DNA of 64,000 nucleotides from assembly GCF_947495845.1 (NCBI RefSeq), contig NZ_CANMAO010000006.1, positions 62,001 through 126,000 on the forward strand, read 5' to 3'. This document shows positions 26,724-35,583 of the stretch, piece by piece; position 1 is the stretch's first letter, and the number at the start of each line of letters is the position of its first letter. This DNA is from an uncultured Endozoicomonas sp. (GTDB lineage: Bacteria > Pseudomonadota > Gammaproteobacteria > Pseudomonadales > Endozoicomonadaceae). The position numbers and the translations under genes are program-made. The notes beneath the pieces were generated by a model. It made no database searches. It was not told the DNA's origin and saw nothing but the letters and a program-made list of their open reading frames with translations.

Positions 26724-27608
26724 TTATTCTGTGATCGATGCAGCGGAACTCATGGCCTTGCTCTGAGCCATGGCTTCACCCATTTTCACCGCCTTGCCAG
26801 ACTGCCAGTTTTCCAGCCAGTCGATCTGATCTTTGCCAAACAGAACAATAGCGGTTGAGCCCAGTTTGAATCGTCCCAATTCATCACCCCGGCTCAGCTC
26901 AACAGCATTGCTGGCATCGCCATAGGCTGTTGTATCCACCTGACCACGTTTTGGCGTGACTAATCCTGCCCAGACGGTTTCAATACTGGCAACGTTGATG
27001 GCGCCCACCATAATCACTGCCATTGGGCCAAACTGGGTATCAAAGATGCTCACGACCCGCTCGTTACGGGCAAACAATCGTGGAATGTTTTCAACCGTTC
27101 CCTGGTTTACAGAGAACAAACGACCAGGCACATGTACCATTTTGTGCAGAGTACCGGCGGCTGGAATATGCACGCGGTGATAGTCACGAGGTGACAGGTA
27201 AATGGTGGCAAATTTACCGCCCATAAATTCCTGACCCAGTTGTAGATCGCCACCGAGGAGTTCTACCAAACTGTAGTCATGGCCTTTGGCCTGAAAAATT
27301 CGGCCATTGTCGATATCACCAATCTGACTGACCACACCATCAGCAGGGCTGACAATCATGCCAGGGTCTTCTGGCAATGGACGAGCGCCGTCTTTTAGAG
27401 AGCGGGTGAAAAAATCATTGAAGTGAACATAATCTTCCGCACTTTCCCGTTCGGCTTCTGCCATATCCACATGGTAGGTATCGATGGCCCAGCGGATAAG
27501 GGCGTTTTTAAACCATGGGATCCGTGACTCAACAAAGTAGTGTACAGATCGGGAAATAAGGTGGTGAGGAAGTACATACTGCAGTGCAGCAAACAGCTTC
27601 TCTTTCAC
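26724..27608 (-). CDS. psd: Phosphatidylserine decarboxylase proenzyme Psd
   Basis: An inner-membrane enzyme making phosphatidylethanolamine. The proenzyme self-cleaves at LGST (249-252; Ser251 becomes the pyruvoyl group). Other motifs: HFNDFFTRSLK, SPADGVVSQIGDI, YLSPRDYHRVHIP and GSIETVWAG-like ASIETVWAGLVTPK. I chose the GTG at 27608 (294 aa, KEKLFAALQYVLPHHL), which matches the E. coli N-terminus. An ATG at 27704 and a longer frame to 27893 are open but add residues unlike the family, and the latter overlaps rhdA. rhdA-psd adjacency is also found in Pseudomonas. Confidence 0.95.
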   Translation of the reverse strand: MKEKLFAALQYVLPHHLISRSVHYFVESRIPWFKNALIRWAIDTYHVDMAEAERESAEDYVHFNDFFTRSLKDGARPLPEDPGMIVSPADGVVSQIGDIDNGRIFQAKGHDYSLVELLGGDLQLGQEFMGGKFATIYLSPRDYHRVHIPAAGTLHKMVHVPGRLFSVNQGTVENIPRLFARNERVVSIFDTQFGPMAVIMVGAINVASIETVWAGLVTPKRGQVDTTAYGDASNAVELSRGDELGRFKLGSTAIVLFGKDQIDWLENWQSGKAVKMGEAMAQSKAMSSAASITE

Positions 27609-27729
27609 GATGAGAGGGTATCCTTTATTAGTGCCTGATGAAGTGTGTGCTGATAATCCAGCACACGTTTCAAAATTGGATTCGCGGCCATTGTAATTGA
27701 ACATATGGCCGCCTGCACCTTCAGGATGT

Positions 27730-28575
27730 TTACAGTGAGACTGGAGTATTTGGTAAATTGCCCCACTCAGACCAGGAGCCGTCGTAGGCTCTGACGTTGT
27801 CGAAGCCCAGGGACTTGGCAACCAGATAAGTAAAGCCAGAGCGGTGATGGCCCTGACAGTGGGTAATAATGCGTTTGTCACCGTTGATTCCAATGGCTGC
27901 CAGTTCGGATTCCACTCCGTTTTTTATTCGGTAGTTTCTCTGGGGATCCATGGCGCGAGTCCATTCAAAATTCACGGCGCCGGGGATATGGCCGGCTTTC
28001 TGCGCCATGACTTTTTCACCACTGTACTCTTCTGGTGAGCGTGCATCCCAGATGACAAACTCAGGGTTATCCAGACTATCAATAATAAAATCACTGGAAG
28101 CAATAACGCTGTCATCAATGTTCAGAGAAACTGTTTGTATAGAAGCATCGGCAGAAGCTCTCTGGTTGGGCTGACTTTCCACCGGATGCTTTTCCTTTAA
28201 CCACGCGTGAATGCCGCCGTTGAGGTAGGAATAATGCTTGTGCCCGATCACATCCAGAGTCCAGATAAAACGACCAGCCCAGCCACCGCCTTCATCATCA
28301 TAGACGATAAAATGTTCTTCGCCGGTGTAACCCAGCTCGGCGAATAAGGCTTCGAGCTGACTGACGGGCGGGAGCTTGCCTCTGGCGGGCAGAGTGCCTG
28401 CAACTAAGCGGGCTGGGTTAACGCTGATGGCGCCGGGCACATGAGCCTGACGATACAGCTGTGGATTGCAAAGATCGATGATGATCAGGTTGTCTTTCAG
28501 GGGCTGATCGGAGGCCAGTAATGTTTCCAGAGCTTCCGGCTCCAGTATCAGTGGCAAATTATTATTTTCTGTCAT
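27730..28575 (-). CDS. rhdA: Thiosulfate sulfurtransferase (rhodanese) RhdA
   Basis: A two-domain rhodanese of 281 aa that moves sulfane sulfur from thiosulfate (or another donor) to cyanide or thiols. Active-site Cys240 lies in the loop ITHCQGHHRSG, close to the CQTHHRS loop of Pseudomonas/Azotobacter RhdA. The inactive N-terminal domain shows DLCNPQLYRQAHVPGAI, the active one WDARSPEEYSGEK and GHIPGAVNFEW. I use ATG 28575 (MTENNNLPLIL), because the longer frame at 28611 starts inside the adjacent repeat element. The 197-bp element at 28603-28799 lies directly upstream and probably displaces or supplies its promoter. Confidence 0.92.
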   Translation of the reverse strand: MTENNNLPLILEPEALETLLASDQPLKDNLIIIDLCNPQLYRQAHVPGAISVNPARLVAGTLPARGKLPPVSQLEALFAELGYTGEEHFIVYDDEGGGWAGRFIWTLDVIGHKHYSYLNGGIHAWLKEKHPVESQPNQRASADASIQTVSLNIDDSVIASSDFIIDSLDNPEFVIWDARSPEEYSGEKVMAQKAGHIPGAVNFEWTRAMDPQRNYRIKNGVESELAAIGINGDKRIITHCQGHHRSGFTYLVAKSLGFDNVRAYDGSWSEWGNLPNTPVSL

Positions 28576-28602
28576 GGAGTCTCTCTCTGGAGTGTGCTCT
28601 TT

Positions 28603-28799
28603 TATACCCATCGGCTTTCAAGATGCTACGTTGTTGTCAGCGTTCGCTCACCCCGATCACCTACTACTTGTAGGCTACTACTGACAACGTTCCTGACGTT
28701 GTTCAGCATACACTCCATCCTTGGAGTTAACGGGCCCCCGAGGGCCTAAAGGCTTCGCTCACTTGTCGCCTAGTAGCATCTTGAAATCCAATGGGTATA
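28603..28799. mobile_element. 197-bp MITE-like element with terminal inverted repeats
   Basis: The ends are inverted repeats of about 27 bp with three mismatches: TATACCCATCGGCTTTCAAG at the left and, on the opposite strand, TATACCCATTGGATTTCAAG at the right, both continuing ATGCTAC. The interior has no ORF and contains smaller dyads. There is no transposase, so it would need one in trans. It sits between the start of rhdA and the dioxygenase gene. A clear target-site duplication beyond TA is not visible. Confidence 0.65.
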
Positions 28800-28865
28800 T
28801 GTCGAGGCTGTTTTGAGGACATTGCTGAGGGCATTGTAATGATATTTGCACTTTGGATCATCAGT

Positions 28866-29726
28866 TCACCTAGCAACGACACCCAGGCGCAAAGCGATAC
28901 GTTGTTGGTTCATTGAATCGTAAGGTTGGCCGCAGTGCATAACCTGAGAGTTATCCCACATGACGATATCGCCTTCCTGCCAGCTGTGAGCGTACACGTT
29001 GCAGCTGGCTAACACCTCGTCCAACAATGTGTACCAAAATGCTTTTGCAGACTCAGGGTCATCTTCACTGCCTACCGGTATTGCCGTATCAGAACCCATA
29101 TACAAGTTTTTTTCTGCGGTGAACTGGTGTTCAGAGATCAGAGGGTGACTTTTAGCGGGCGTTTCATCAAACGATAATTGGCGACCAAAAGTAGGCGGAG
29201 AGTGGATAAGCTTAATATTTTTCAAAACGCGCTGACGTTCAGGACTTAAGGATTTTAACGCCTCCTGCTGATCGAGAAAGTGGGTGCTATGACGTTGTTC
29301 GTCATGAATATCAGGCACCTTATGAGCATGGAGCATCACTACGTAAGGCGCGTTCATCTCCAGCCCTTCAAGCTTTGGCAGGGCATCTTTGTCGTGATGC
29401 CACTGGCAGGCAACAGACTCGGGTGGTTTTTCAACCGGGCCTGAAGGGTTGCCCAGAATAGCAACATGACGGCTGATCAGCTCATTGGGAAGCTCTGCGT
29501 TTTTGTCACGACTGCCGCCAAACATCAGTGGTCCGAAGGTATCCGCGGCAAACTGTTCAAGCTCTTCTGCGGTAAAGTGCTGATTCCGGCAAACCGCTAC
29601 ACCATGTTGCCAAAGGGTATTTTTCAGATGGGATTGTTGATGAGGCGTCAGGGATTTCAGATCCAGCCCTGAGTGTACTTCAATACCCAGTCTCGGATGA
29701 TGGTCGGTGGTTTGATACTGGGTCAT
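28866..29726 (-). CDS. TauD/TfdA-family Fe(II)/2-oxoglutarate dioxygenase
   Basis: About 286 aa from ATG 29726; longer frames start at 29777 or 29813, the last overlapping rsgA. The Fe-binding HxD is in QWHHDKDALPKL and the distal His in NSQVMHCGQPYD, followed by the oxoglutarate-binding Arg in QRIALRLGVVAR. The enzyme would hydroxylate or oxidatively cleave a small substrate that cannot be named from sequence; the family covers taurine, carnitine-pathway and natural-product steps. It is downstream of rsgA on the same strand, perhaps co-transcribed. Confidence 0.85.
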   Translation of the reverse strand: MTQYQTTDHHPRLGIEVHSGLDLKSLTPHQQSHLKNTLWQHGVAVCRNQHFTAEELEQFAADTFGPLMFGGSRDKNAELPNELISRHVAILGNPSGPVEKPPESVACQWHHDKDALPKLEGLEMNAPYVVMLHAHKVPDIHDEQRHSTHFLDQQEALKSLSPERQRVLKNIKLIHSPPTFGRQLSFDETPAKSHPLISEHQFTAEKNLYMGSDTAIPVGSEDDPESAKAFWYTLLDEVLASCNVYAHSWQEGDIVMWDNSQVMHCGQPYDSMNQQRIALRLGVVAR

Positions 29727-29790
29727 TGTCAGGTCGGGATAGAAAACATGACCGCAGTATAGGCAACCACGGTGCATGCTTGAGCTTTTA

Positions 29791-30816
29791 TTACGCTTTT
29801 TCCAGAGAGACAAGAATGCTTCGATAACTGTTCATTCGCTCTTCCGAGATATCACCATCTAACAGCGCCTTTTGGAGCGCACAGCCGGGCTCTTTTTCAT
29901 GATTGCAGTCACGGAATTTGCAATAACCAATAAACGGACGGAACTCACGGAAACCATCTAGCACCTCTTCCGGCTCCATGTGCCAGAGGCCAAACTCACG
30001 AATGCCCGGAGAATCGATCAGCATGCCGCCAGCCGGAAAGTGGAATAGCTTGGCGGCAGTGGTGGTGTGGGTGCCTTTGCCGGTGGTTTCTGAGAGTGCG
30101 CCTACTTTGATATCCACACCGGGCAGAAGGGTATTCACCAGTGATGATTTACCCACACCACTTTGGCCAACAAACACACTGATGTGTTCGTTCAACAGAT
30201 TTTTGATCGCCGCCAGCCCATCTTCCGAGAGGGTTGATGCCTTTAACACTCGATAACCAATGCGCTCGTAACTGGCGAGCATCTCATCGAGGGCTTGTTT
30301 GTCTGCCGGATTTTCCAGCAGGTCCGTTTTGTTCAACAGGATAACAGGCTCAATACCCACCGTTTCTGCTGCCACCAGATAGCGGTCGATCAGGTTTGGG
30401 TATGGCGTAGGTACTGGTGCAATCACTACCACGATGTAATCAATATTGGCGGCGACGGGTTTCAGCTGGCCGTGCATATCTGGCCTGGAAAGCAGGTTGT
30501 CCCGGTCTTCCAGCGCAACGACCACGCCGATATCGTCTTTCAGAGAAGGTCGCCAGACGATCCGATCGCCAGTTACCAGCTGGGGCAGATTTGCCCGCAG
30601 GTGACAACGGTAGGTTTCCCCGGGTTTGCCGATGGGCTCGATATCCAGCTGGGCGCCATAGTGAGCAATGATCAGGCCCGGTTGTTCCGGCCCCAGAGCA
30701 TCATCACGGAGCTCCTGGGTAATTTGAGCTTCCCGTTTCTGAGCCCGGGCTTTACGCTCTTCCTGGATCTTTTCGATGCGCCAACTCTGTCTGCGCGTTA
30801 GTTTGCGCTTACTCAT
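29791..30816 (-). CDS. rsgA: Ribosome small subunit-dependent GTPase RsgA
   Basis: A 341-aa circularly permuted GTPase that aids late 30S subunit maturation. An N-terminal OB domain follows a basic tail ([13 protein letters not shown]). The G motifs come in permuted order: LLNKTDLLE (G4), then [14 protein letters not shown] (G1) and DSPGIREFG (G3). The C-terminal zinc knuckle is [14 protein letters not shown]. Length fits. In many gammaproteobacteria rsgA is next to orn, as here, where the two are divergent with a repeat element between them. Confidence 0.97.
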   Translation of the reverse strand: MSKRKLTRRQSWRIEKIQEERKARAQKREAQITQELRDDALGPEQPGLIIAHYGAQLDIEPIGKPGETYRCHLRANLPQLVTGDRIVWRPSLKDDIGVVVALEDRDNLLSRPDMHGQLKPVAANIDYIVVVIAPVPTPYPNLIDRYLVAAETVGIEPVILLNKTDLLENPADKQALDEMLASYERIGYRVLKASTLSEDGLAAIKNLLNEHISVFVGQSGVGKSSLVNTLLPGVDIKVGALSETTGKGTHTTTAAKLFHFPAGGMLIDSPGIREFGLWHMEPEEVLDGFREFRPFIGYCKFRDCNHEKEPGCALQKALLDGDISEERMNSYRSILVSLEKA

Positions 30817-30833
30817 GGTGTTTGTGGGGCTTT

Positions 30834-30842
30834 TGTGGATAA
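30834..30842 (-). other. DnaA-box sequence (rsgA upstream)
   Basis: TGTGGATAA, the complement of the strong DnaA box TTATCCACA, 18 bp before the rsgA start. It is one of seven exact matches in the window. Confidence 0.4.
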
Positions 30843-30847
30843 GTTCA

Positions 30848-31010
30848 TAAGTACCCGATCATATGAAATCGGATATTTCTGGGCAATTGAGCAGGTGCTA
30901 TGCAAGGCACAACGCAGGGAGCGTAGCAGCGCTACGTAACTGAAGTTGTAACGCCGCAGAGCGTCTGATCGGTTGGTCAGAATAGATGATTTCATATGGT
31001 TGGGTACTTA
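30848..31010. repeat. Dispersed palindromic repeat, copy B
   Basis: A 163-bp element with 23-bp terminal inverted repeats matching at 21 positions (left TAAGTACCCGATCATATG..., right the complement of TAAGTACCCAACCATATG...). The interior is homologous to copy A at 3110-3263. Nested stems: ACAAC 30909-30913 with GTTGT 30945-30949, and CGTAG 30922-30926 with CTACG 30932-30936. Compared with copy A both stems differ by paired changes that keep pairing. It lies between rsgA and orn. Confidence 0.7.
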
Positions 31011-31104
31011 CAGTTGTATTGTGTTGAATTCGCTGCAATTATGAATGAAGTACACTTATTATGTCAGTTCATTCTCTCTCTGCTCACAAATCTCCGGGTG
31101 TTTA

Positions 31105-31644
31105 ATGGCTAAAGCAGACAATCTAATATGGATCGATTTGGAAATGACCGGTCTGGATCCACAGAACGATCGAATCATTGAGATTGCGACCATTGTCACT
31201 GATGGGCAGCTGAATGTGCTGGAAGAAGGCCCGGTGATGGCAATCCACCGCAGCGATGCCATTCTGGAAACCATGAATGAGTGGTGCATTCAAACCCATG
31301 CTGCTACTGGTCTGACAGAGCGGGTGAGACAGAGTTCCATCAGTGAAAATGAAGCGGAACAGCGGACTTTGGACTTTGTTCGTCGTCATGTGGATCAGGG
31401 TGTGTCGCCAATGTGCGGTAACTCTATTGGTCAGGATCGTCGTTTCCTAAACCGTTACATGCCGGATCTGCACAACTACTTCCATTACCGGAATATCGAT
31501 GTGAGCACTCTGAAAGAGTTAGCCAGACGTTGGAATCCGGAGCTGCTCGACAAGTTCACCAAAAAGGGCACGCACCTGGCCCTTGAAGATATCCGTGAGT
31601 CCATAGAAGAACTTCAATTCTATAGAAAGCACTTCATCAAATAA
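31105..31644 (+). CDS. orn: Oligoribonuclease Orn
   Basis: A 179-aa DEDDh 3'-5' exonuclease that degrades di- to pentanucleotides, including pGpG from c-di-GMP breakdown, and is usually essential. Motifs: [13 protein letters not shown] (first D and E), [16 protein letters not shown] (second D) and [14 protein letters not shown] (H and last D). I use ATG 31105 ([13 protein letters not shown]) with GGGTG upstream; the longer frame from 31045 adds 20 non-homologous residues. Confidence 0.97.
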   Translation: MAKADNLIWIDLEMTGLDPQNDRIIEIATIVTDGQLNVLEEGPVMAIHRSDAILETMNEWCIQTHAATGLTERVRQSSISENEAEQRTLDFVRRHVDQGVSPMCGNSIGQDRRFLNRYMPDLHNYFHYRNIDVSTLKELARRWNPELLDKFTKKGTHLALEDIRESIEELQFYRKHFIK

Positions 31645-31766
31645 CTACTCCCCCAAAAAAAATGGTTCCGGTAATTTTGTACCTCGCTTGTGTGATTCAC
31701 AGGCGAGATCCGGTTCTATGGTTTATCTTTTACCCCAGTGAATCTCACTTGCAGGGGGGCTCTTCA

Positions 31767-32666
31767 ATGTCATCACAAGCTCAAGCAGACATGCTGGAAC
31801 GGGTTAAAATCGGTAATGGTTTTATCGCTGCGTTGGATCAAAGTGGCGGCAGTACACCGAAGGCTTTAGAGAGTTATGGCATCTCACCGGATCAGTACAA
31901 TGGCGATGAGGAAATGTTTGCCAAGGTGCACGAAATGCGTACTCGCATTATCACCAGCGCAGTGTTCGACAGCCATCGTATATTGGGTTCCATTCTTTTT
32001 GAGAATACGCTGGATCGGGACATAGAAGGCATACCTACCTCAAAATATCTTTGGGAGAAAAAGCAGGTTGTGCCGTTTCTGAAAGTGGATAAAGGACTGG
32101 CTACCGACAAAGGCGGCGTACAGTTGATGAAGCCCATGCCTGAACTGGATGCACTTCTGGATAAAGCAAATAATCAGAATGTATTTGGCACCAAAATGCG
32201 CTTGCTGATCAAACAGGCAGATGCCGCAGGCATTGCTGAAGTAGTGCAACAACAGTTTGAAGTGGGCAAACAGATTCTGGCAAAAGGGTTGATGCCGATT
32301 ATTGAGCCGGAGATTGATATCCACAGTCCCGATAAATCGGATTCAGAGGCCATCCTGAAAACGGAAATCACAAAGCAGCTGGATGATTTACCCGATACGC
32401 AGCAAGTCATGCTGAAGGTGTCACTGCCTAATGAAGAAGATTTCTATAAGTCGCTGGTTGATCATCCAAGGGTTCTGAAAGTGGTTGCACTCTCCGGTGG
32501 CTACAGCCTGGAAGATGCTAATGTGAAGCTGGCGGCCAATCATGGTGTGATAGCCAGTTTTTCCAGAGCCTTGACGGATGGTTTGAGTGCCCAGATGAGC
32601 GATGATGATTTTAACGCCAAGTTGAATGGGGTAATTGAGAGTATTTACCAGTCATCGATTACGTGA
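31767..32666 (+). CDS. fda: Class I fructose-bisphosphate aldolase
   Basis: A 299-aa Schiff-base aldolase of the bacterial class I type (Staphylococcus FdaB-like), cleaving or forming fructose 1,6-bisphosphate. Motifs: GFIAALDQSGGSTPKAL, VVPFLKVDKGLA, PIIEPEIDI, QVMLKVSLP (the conserved Lys expected to form the imine) and VVALSGGYS. The start at 31767 follows GGGGGGC. The gene ends inside the last codons of the convergent gene at 32645, a 22-bp overlap. Presence of this type beside or instead of class II is common in marine gammaproteobacteria. Confidence 0.93.
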   Translation: MSSQAQADMLERVKIGNGFIAALDQSGGSTPKALESYGISPDQYNGDEEMFAKVHEMRTRIITSAVFDSHRILGSILFENTLDRDIEGIPTSKYLWEKKQVVPFLKVDKGLATDKGGVQLMKPMPELDALLDKANNQNVFGTKMRLLIKQADAAGIAEVVQQQFEVGKQILAKGLMPIIEPEIDIHSPDKSDSEAILKTEITKQLDDLPDTQQVMLKVSLPNEEDFYKSLVDHPRVLKVVALSGGYSLEDANVKLAANHGVIASFSRALTDGLSAQMSDDDFNAKLNGVIESIYQSSIT

Positions 32667-33211
32667 ACTAAAACTGGGTTTTGAGAATTATCTGGATGGA
32701 ATTCAGAGCTGTAATCTGCTTCGGTAAAGGTATGAATTGGTATGTGTTTTTCGGCTTCCTTTTGCAGCTTCTGACGATCACAATTTGGGTGCTGTGAGTC
32801 ATGTAGCTTCACTATGTCGCTGGCATCGTTGACTATTCCCAAGCTAAGTAAATTGTATCTTTGCCCGCAACCCCCAGCACAGACTAAGGCTTCAGAAGAG
32901 AATGCTAACCCACTAGCCGCAAACAGCTTTACCTCTTCGATAGAACGAATATGCTTTGATAAAGGACTTTCACCTGACTTTATCTGTATGGTGCCTTCAG
33001 AGTTATAACTTACAACCTGTTTATTAAAGAATGTGCCAATTCGTATATTTACATCTCTTACATTTCCGTGTTCATTAAGGAGTTCTGAATAATAGAGAGA
33101 TGAGCACCTCTGTGCTGCGGTTTCCAAACTAAACATGTAATAGCTACTTTCATATGTATTGTTATGGACTGCTATTGAGTCTCTGAATACAGAGAAGTTC
33201 CCAAACAGCAT
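32645..33211 (-). CDS. Orphan protein, 188 aa
   Basis: I do not recognise this protein. It is polar, without signal peptide. A short hydrophobic stretch, LFAASGLAFSSEALVCAGGCGQ split around residues 97-118, has a CAGGCG motif; the His/Glu-rich C-terminus reads HIPIHTFTEADYSSEFHP. No clear ribosome site precedes ATG 33211; an internal Met at 33136 is an alternative start. The 3' end overlaps fda tail to tail. It is more AT-rich than fda. With the patatin-like gene and the orphan at 34477 it forms a small island between core genes. Confidence 0.5.
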   Translation of the reverse strand: MLFGNFSVFRDSIAVHNNTYESSYYMFSLETAAQRCSSLYYSELLNEHGNVRDVNIRIGTFFNKQVVSYNSEGTIQIKSGESPLSKHIRSIEEVKLFAASGLAFSSEALVCAGGCGQRYNLLSLGIVNDASDIVKLHDSQHPNCDRQKLQKEAEKHIPIHTFTEADYSSEFHPDNSQNPVLVHVIDDW

Positions 33212-33322
33212 CGTTGCATAGAAATAAGTAAAATTAGTCGTATATTTGTTGGATGGGCTAGTTTTGAGCGCTTCTATCCAAATAGAATGTACAGGTTTTT
33301 AATATAATAAAAGGCAGTGCTG

Positions 33323-34396
33323 ATGGAAAAGCTTCTGGATATTCAGGCGGGGGCAAAGGCTCTGGAGCAGATCCGGTCTGAAGGGTTACCACAAGAAAGC
33401 ATCAAAGTGATGGTGGGCGCCTCCGGTGGGCCAAAATGGTTTGTATTGAGTGGTCTGGATAAAGCCTTGCTTGGCGAATACTTTCGGGATCGAAAAACAC
33501 CTCTTGATCTACTGGGTACATCAGCCGGCAGTTGGCGCTTCAGCTGTTACGCACAAAATGATCCACTGGCGGCTCATGAACGATTTGAAAAAGGGTATCT
33601 CTATACCAATTATTCTGACAAACCAACACCAGAAGAAATAAGCACAAAAGCCCGTGATTTAGTGGAAATAATGGTAACCCCGGAGAGTGTGGATCAGATT
33701 CTCAATAATCCAGTCATGCGTTTTAACTTGATTGCAGACAGGTGCCATGGCCTCACTGCATCAGAAATTCAGCCTATTCAAATGGCTGGCCTGGCGCTGG
33801 CTGCTACTGGTAACTTGATCAGTAGAAAAACACTGCCTTCTTTTTTTACACGCACCCTTTTTCATCACCCAGCCTATCAAAATGAAGAGAAACCGGCTTT
33901 CTTCAATCCGGGCGATATGCATACTGAGCCGGTGGTTTTCACGAAAGAGAATGTTGTGGATGCCATCATGGCATCCGGTTCTATTCCTGCGGTGATGCAG
34001 GGTATTCGTAATATCAGTGGCGCGCCCGATGGCATGTACCGTGACGGTGGGATTACCGATTACCACTTCGATATGCCATTTAATCACGGAGAAGGGTTGG
34101 TTTTGTATCCTCATTTTTATTCCCGAATGATTCCTGGCTGGTTTGATAAAGCGCTGAAACATCGAAAGCCAAGGGCTGAAAATACAGACAATGTTGTACT
34201 CATTTCGCCCTCGGAAGAATTTGTCGCCAACCTGCCCCATGGGAAAATCCCAGATCGGAATGACTTTGCCAATTTTTCATATGATGATCGGGTAAAGTAT
34301 TGGGAAAAGGTGGTGAGTGAGAGCAAGCGTCTTGGTGATGCATTTCTTGAGATGACGGCAAGCGGAAATGTCAGACACCATGTAGCACCATTATAA
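33323..34396 (+). CDS. Patatin-like acyl hydrolase
   Basis: A 357-aa protein with both halves of the patatin Ser-Asp dyad. The nucleophile elbow is LLGTSAGSWR (GxSxG, Ser about residue 69) and the Asp is in the DGG-type motif MYRDGGITDYHFD. An oxyanion-type Gly-rich loop, VMVGASGGPKW, precedes them. The family hydrolyses acyl chains from phospholipids or other lipids; some members are host-directed effectors (ExoU class), others housekeeping lipases. No signal peptide or membrane segment. ATG 33323 has AAGG 9 nt upstream; a GTG at 33317 is also open. Flanked by two orphan genes, not by lipid genes. Confidence 0.82.
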   Translation: MEKLLDIQAGAKALEQIRSEGLPQESIKVMVGASGGPKWFVLSGLDKALLGEYFRDRKTPLDLLGTSAGSWRFSCYAQNDPLAAHERFEKGYLYTNYSDKPTPEEISTKARDLVEIMVTPESVDQILNNPVMRFNLIADRCHGLTASEIQPIQMAGLALAATGNLISRKTLPSFFTRTLFHHPAYQNEEKPAFFNPGDMHTEPVVFTKENVVDAIMASGSIPAVMQGIRNISGAPDGMYRDGGITDYHFDMPFNHGEGLVLYPHFYSRMIPGWFDKALKHRKPRAENTDNVVLISPSEEFVANLPHGKIPDRNDFANFSYDDRVKYWEKVVSESKRLGDAFLEMTASGNVRHHVAPL

Positions 34397-34476
34397 GGGG
34401 TAAAGAATGTCAGTACATGGAACTAAAAACTTTTTGATGACTCTACGTAGCCTCTTGCAATAGATTCAAGGTGGCT

Positions 34477-34878
34477 ATGTATAAAATAAATAATTTTCTC
34501 TGTGTTTATAATGACAAGCCTGTATTTATGACAAGTAAACAGGCTTTTGCTACCAATCCGTTTATCGACATAAAACAGTATGAATCTGTGAGTGGTTTGT
34601 TCCGAGGTTTTTGTGTCACTAACTTACAAGTAGGACTCTTTACATCGGGTAGTCAGCATCTTTCATCGCGTGAACTTGGTGGTTATAGAATCTCTACCTG
34701 TCAGCCAGTGTACTCGGTTCACCCGTGTTATATCATGCCAGATTCAACGGTGCAGTCCGATGAGGTAACAGTACCGGAAACCCTGGGTGAGCCGTCGGAT
34801 GCCCTCATAGATATTATTGACAGAGAACTGGGGATCAATACGGCCTCTTCTGAGGACAATGATGTATTTCTTCCATAA
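34477..34878 (+). CDS. Orphan protein, 133 aa
   Basis: An unrecognised small protein (MYKINNFLCVYNDKPVFM...). It has no signal peptide or membrane helix; the C-terminal third is acidic (ALIDIIDRELGINTASSEDN). An AAGGTGG precedes the ATG closely; a GTG two codons earlier is also open. It lies 80 bp after the patatin-like gene and ends just before the convergent tesA. Coding status rests on length, ribosome site and amino-acid texture only. Confidence 0.45.
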   Translation: MYKINNFLCVYNDKPVFMTSKQAFATNPFIDIKQYESVSGLFRGFCVTNLQVGLFTSGSQHLSSRELGGYRISTCQPVYSVHPCYIMPDSTVQSDEVTVPETLGEPSDALIDIIDRELGINTASSEDNDVFLP

Positions 34879-34892
34879 AGCAAGACTCCCCT

Positions 34893-35519
34893 TCAATGAA
34901 GAACTGATTTGACACTTGGCCAAACATTATCCAGCAAACTAGGCTGAGCATCTTCTGTCGGATGAATACCATCCGGCTGATTTAATAGTTCATCCCCTGC
35001 TACGCCATTCAAAAAGAATGGAATCACCGGCACATCGTATTTTTTACCCAGTTCGTGAAAAGTTTCTGTAAAACGTCGTGTATACACCGGTCCGTAGTTG
35101 GGTGGGATCATCATTTCAAATAGCATAAGGTCAGCATTGTGCTCACGCGTCAGGATGATCATCTGCTCAAGGTTGGATTTCAGAGTTTTCAGGGGCTTCC
35201 CCTGCAGGCCGTCGTTAGCACCGAGCTCAAGTAACACCAAATCCGGTTTGGTTTGCTCAAGAGTTTTTCGGTAACGGCTCAGGCCGCCAGAGGTGGTTTC
35301 ACCACTGATGCTGACGTTGAGCACTTTCCAGGGGTATTGGTGCTGGTCAATTCTCTGTTGTAGCAGATGAACCCAGCCACGATTTAAATCCGTAAGACCA
35401 TAAGCTGCACTGAGACTATCGCCATACACCAGCAGTGTTTTTTCCGCCGCTGAAAGAGTCAAAGAAAATAACGATAGCAGGGTAAAGGCAAGCACCCTTC
35501 GAACCAGGGATTTATTCAT
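34893..35519 (-). CDS. tesA: Periplasmic SGNH esterase / acyl-CoA thioesterase I TesA
   Basis: A 208-aa multifunctional thioesterase/lysophospholipase/arylesterase of the GDSL family. The real start is MNKSLVRR at 35519, followed by a signal peptide ending near LTLSAAE; a longer open frame upstream to 35786 is the antisense shadow of ybbA. Block I is VYGDSLSAAYGL, block III GANDGLQG and block V DGIHPT, giving the Ser-Asp-His triad. Divergent from ybbA, in the tesA/ybbA/ybbP arrangement known from E. coli and Pseudomonas. Confidence 0.95.
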   Translation of the reverse strand: MNKSLVRRVLAFTLLSLFSLTLSAAEKTLLVYGDSLSAAYGLTDLNRGWVHLLQQRIDQHQYPWKVLNVSISGETTSGGLSRYRKTLEQTKPDLVLLELGANDGLQGKPLKTLKSNLEQMIILTREHNADLMLFEMMIPPNYGPVYTRRFTETFHELGKKYDVPVIPFFLNGVAGDELLNQPDGIHPTEDAQPSLLDNVWPSVKSVLH

Positions 35520-35583
35520 GAATACCATTTCAACTACCATTTCAAACTCTATTAACGAAAATACGGCTGACCATCGGATTGTC

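Noticed and set aside
27609-27893. 95-residue N-terminal extension of Psd
   Set aside because: It overlaps the end of rhdA and lacks similarity to Psd; the GTG at 27608 gives the family N-terminus.
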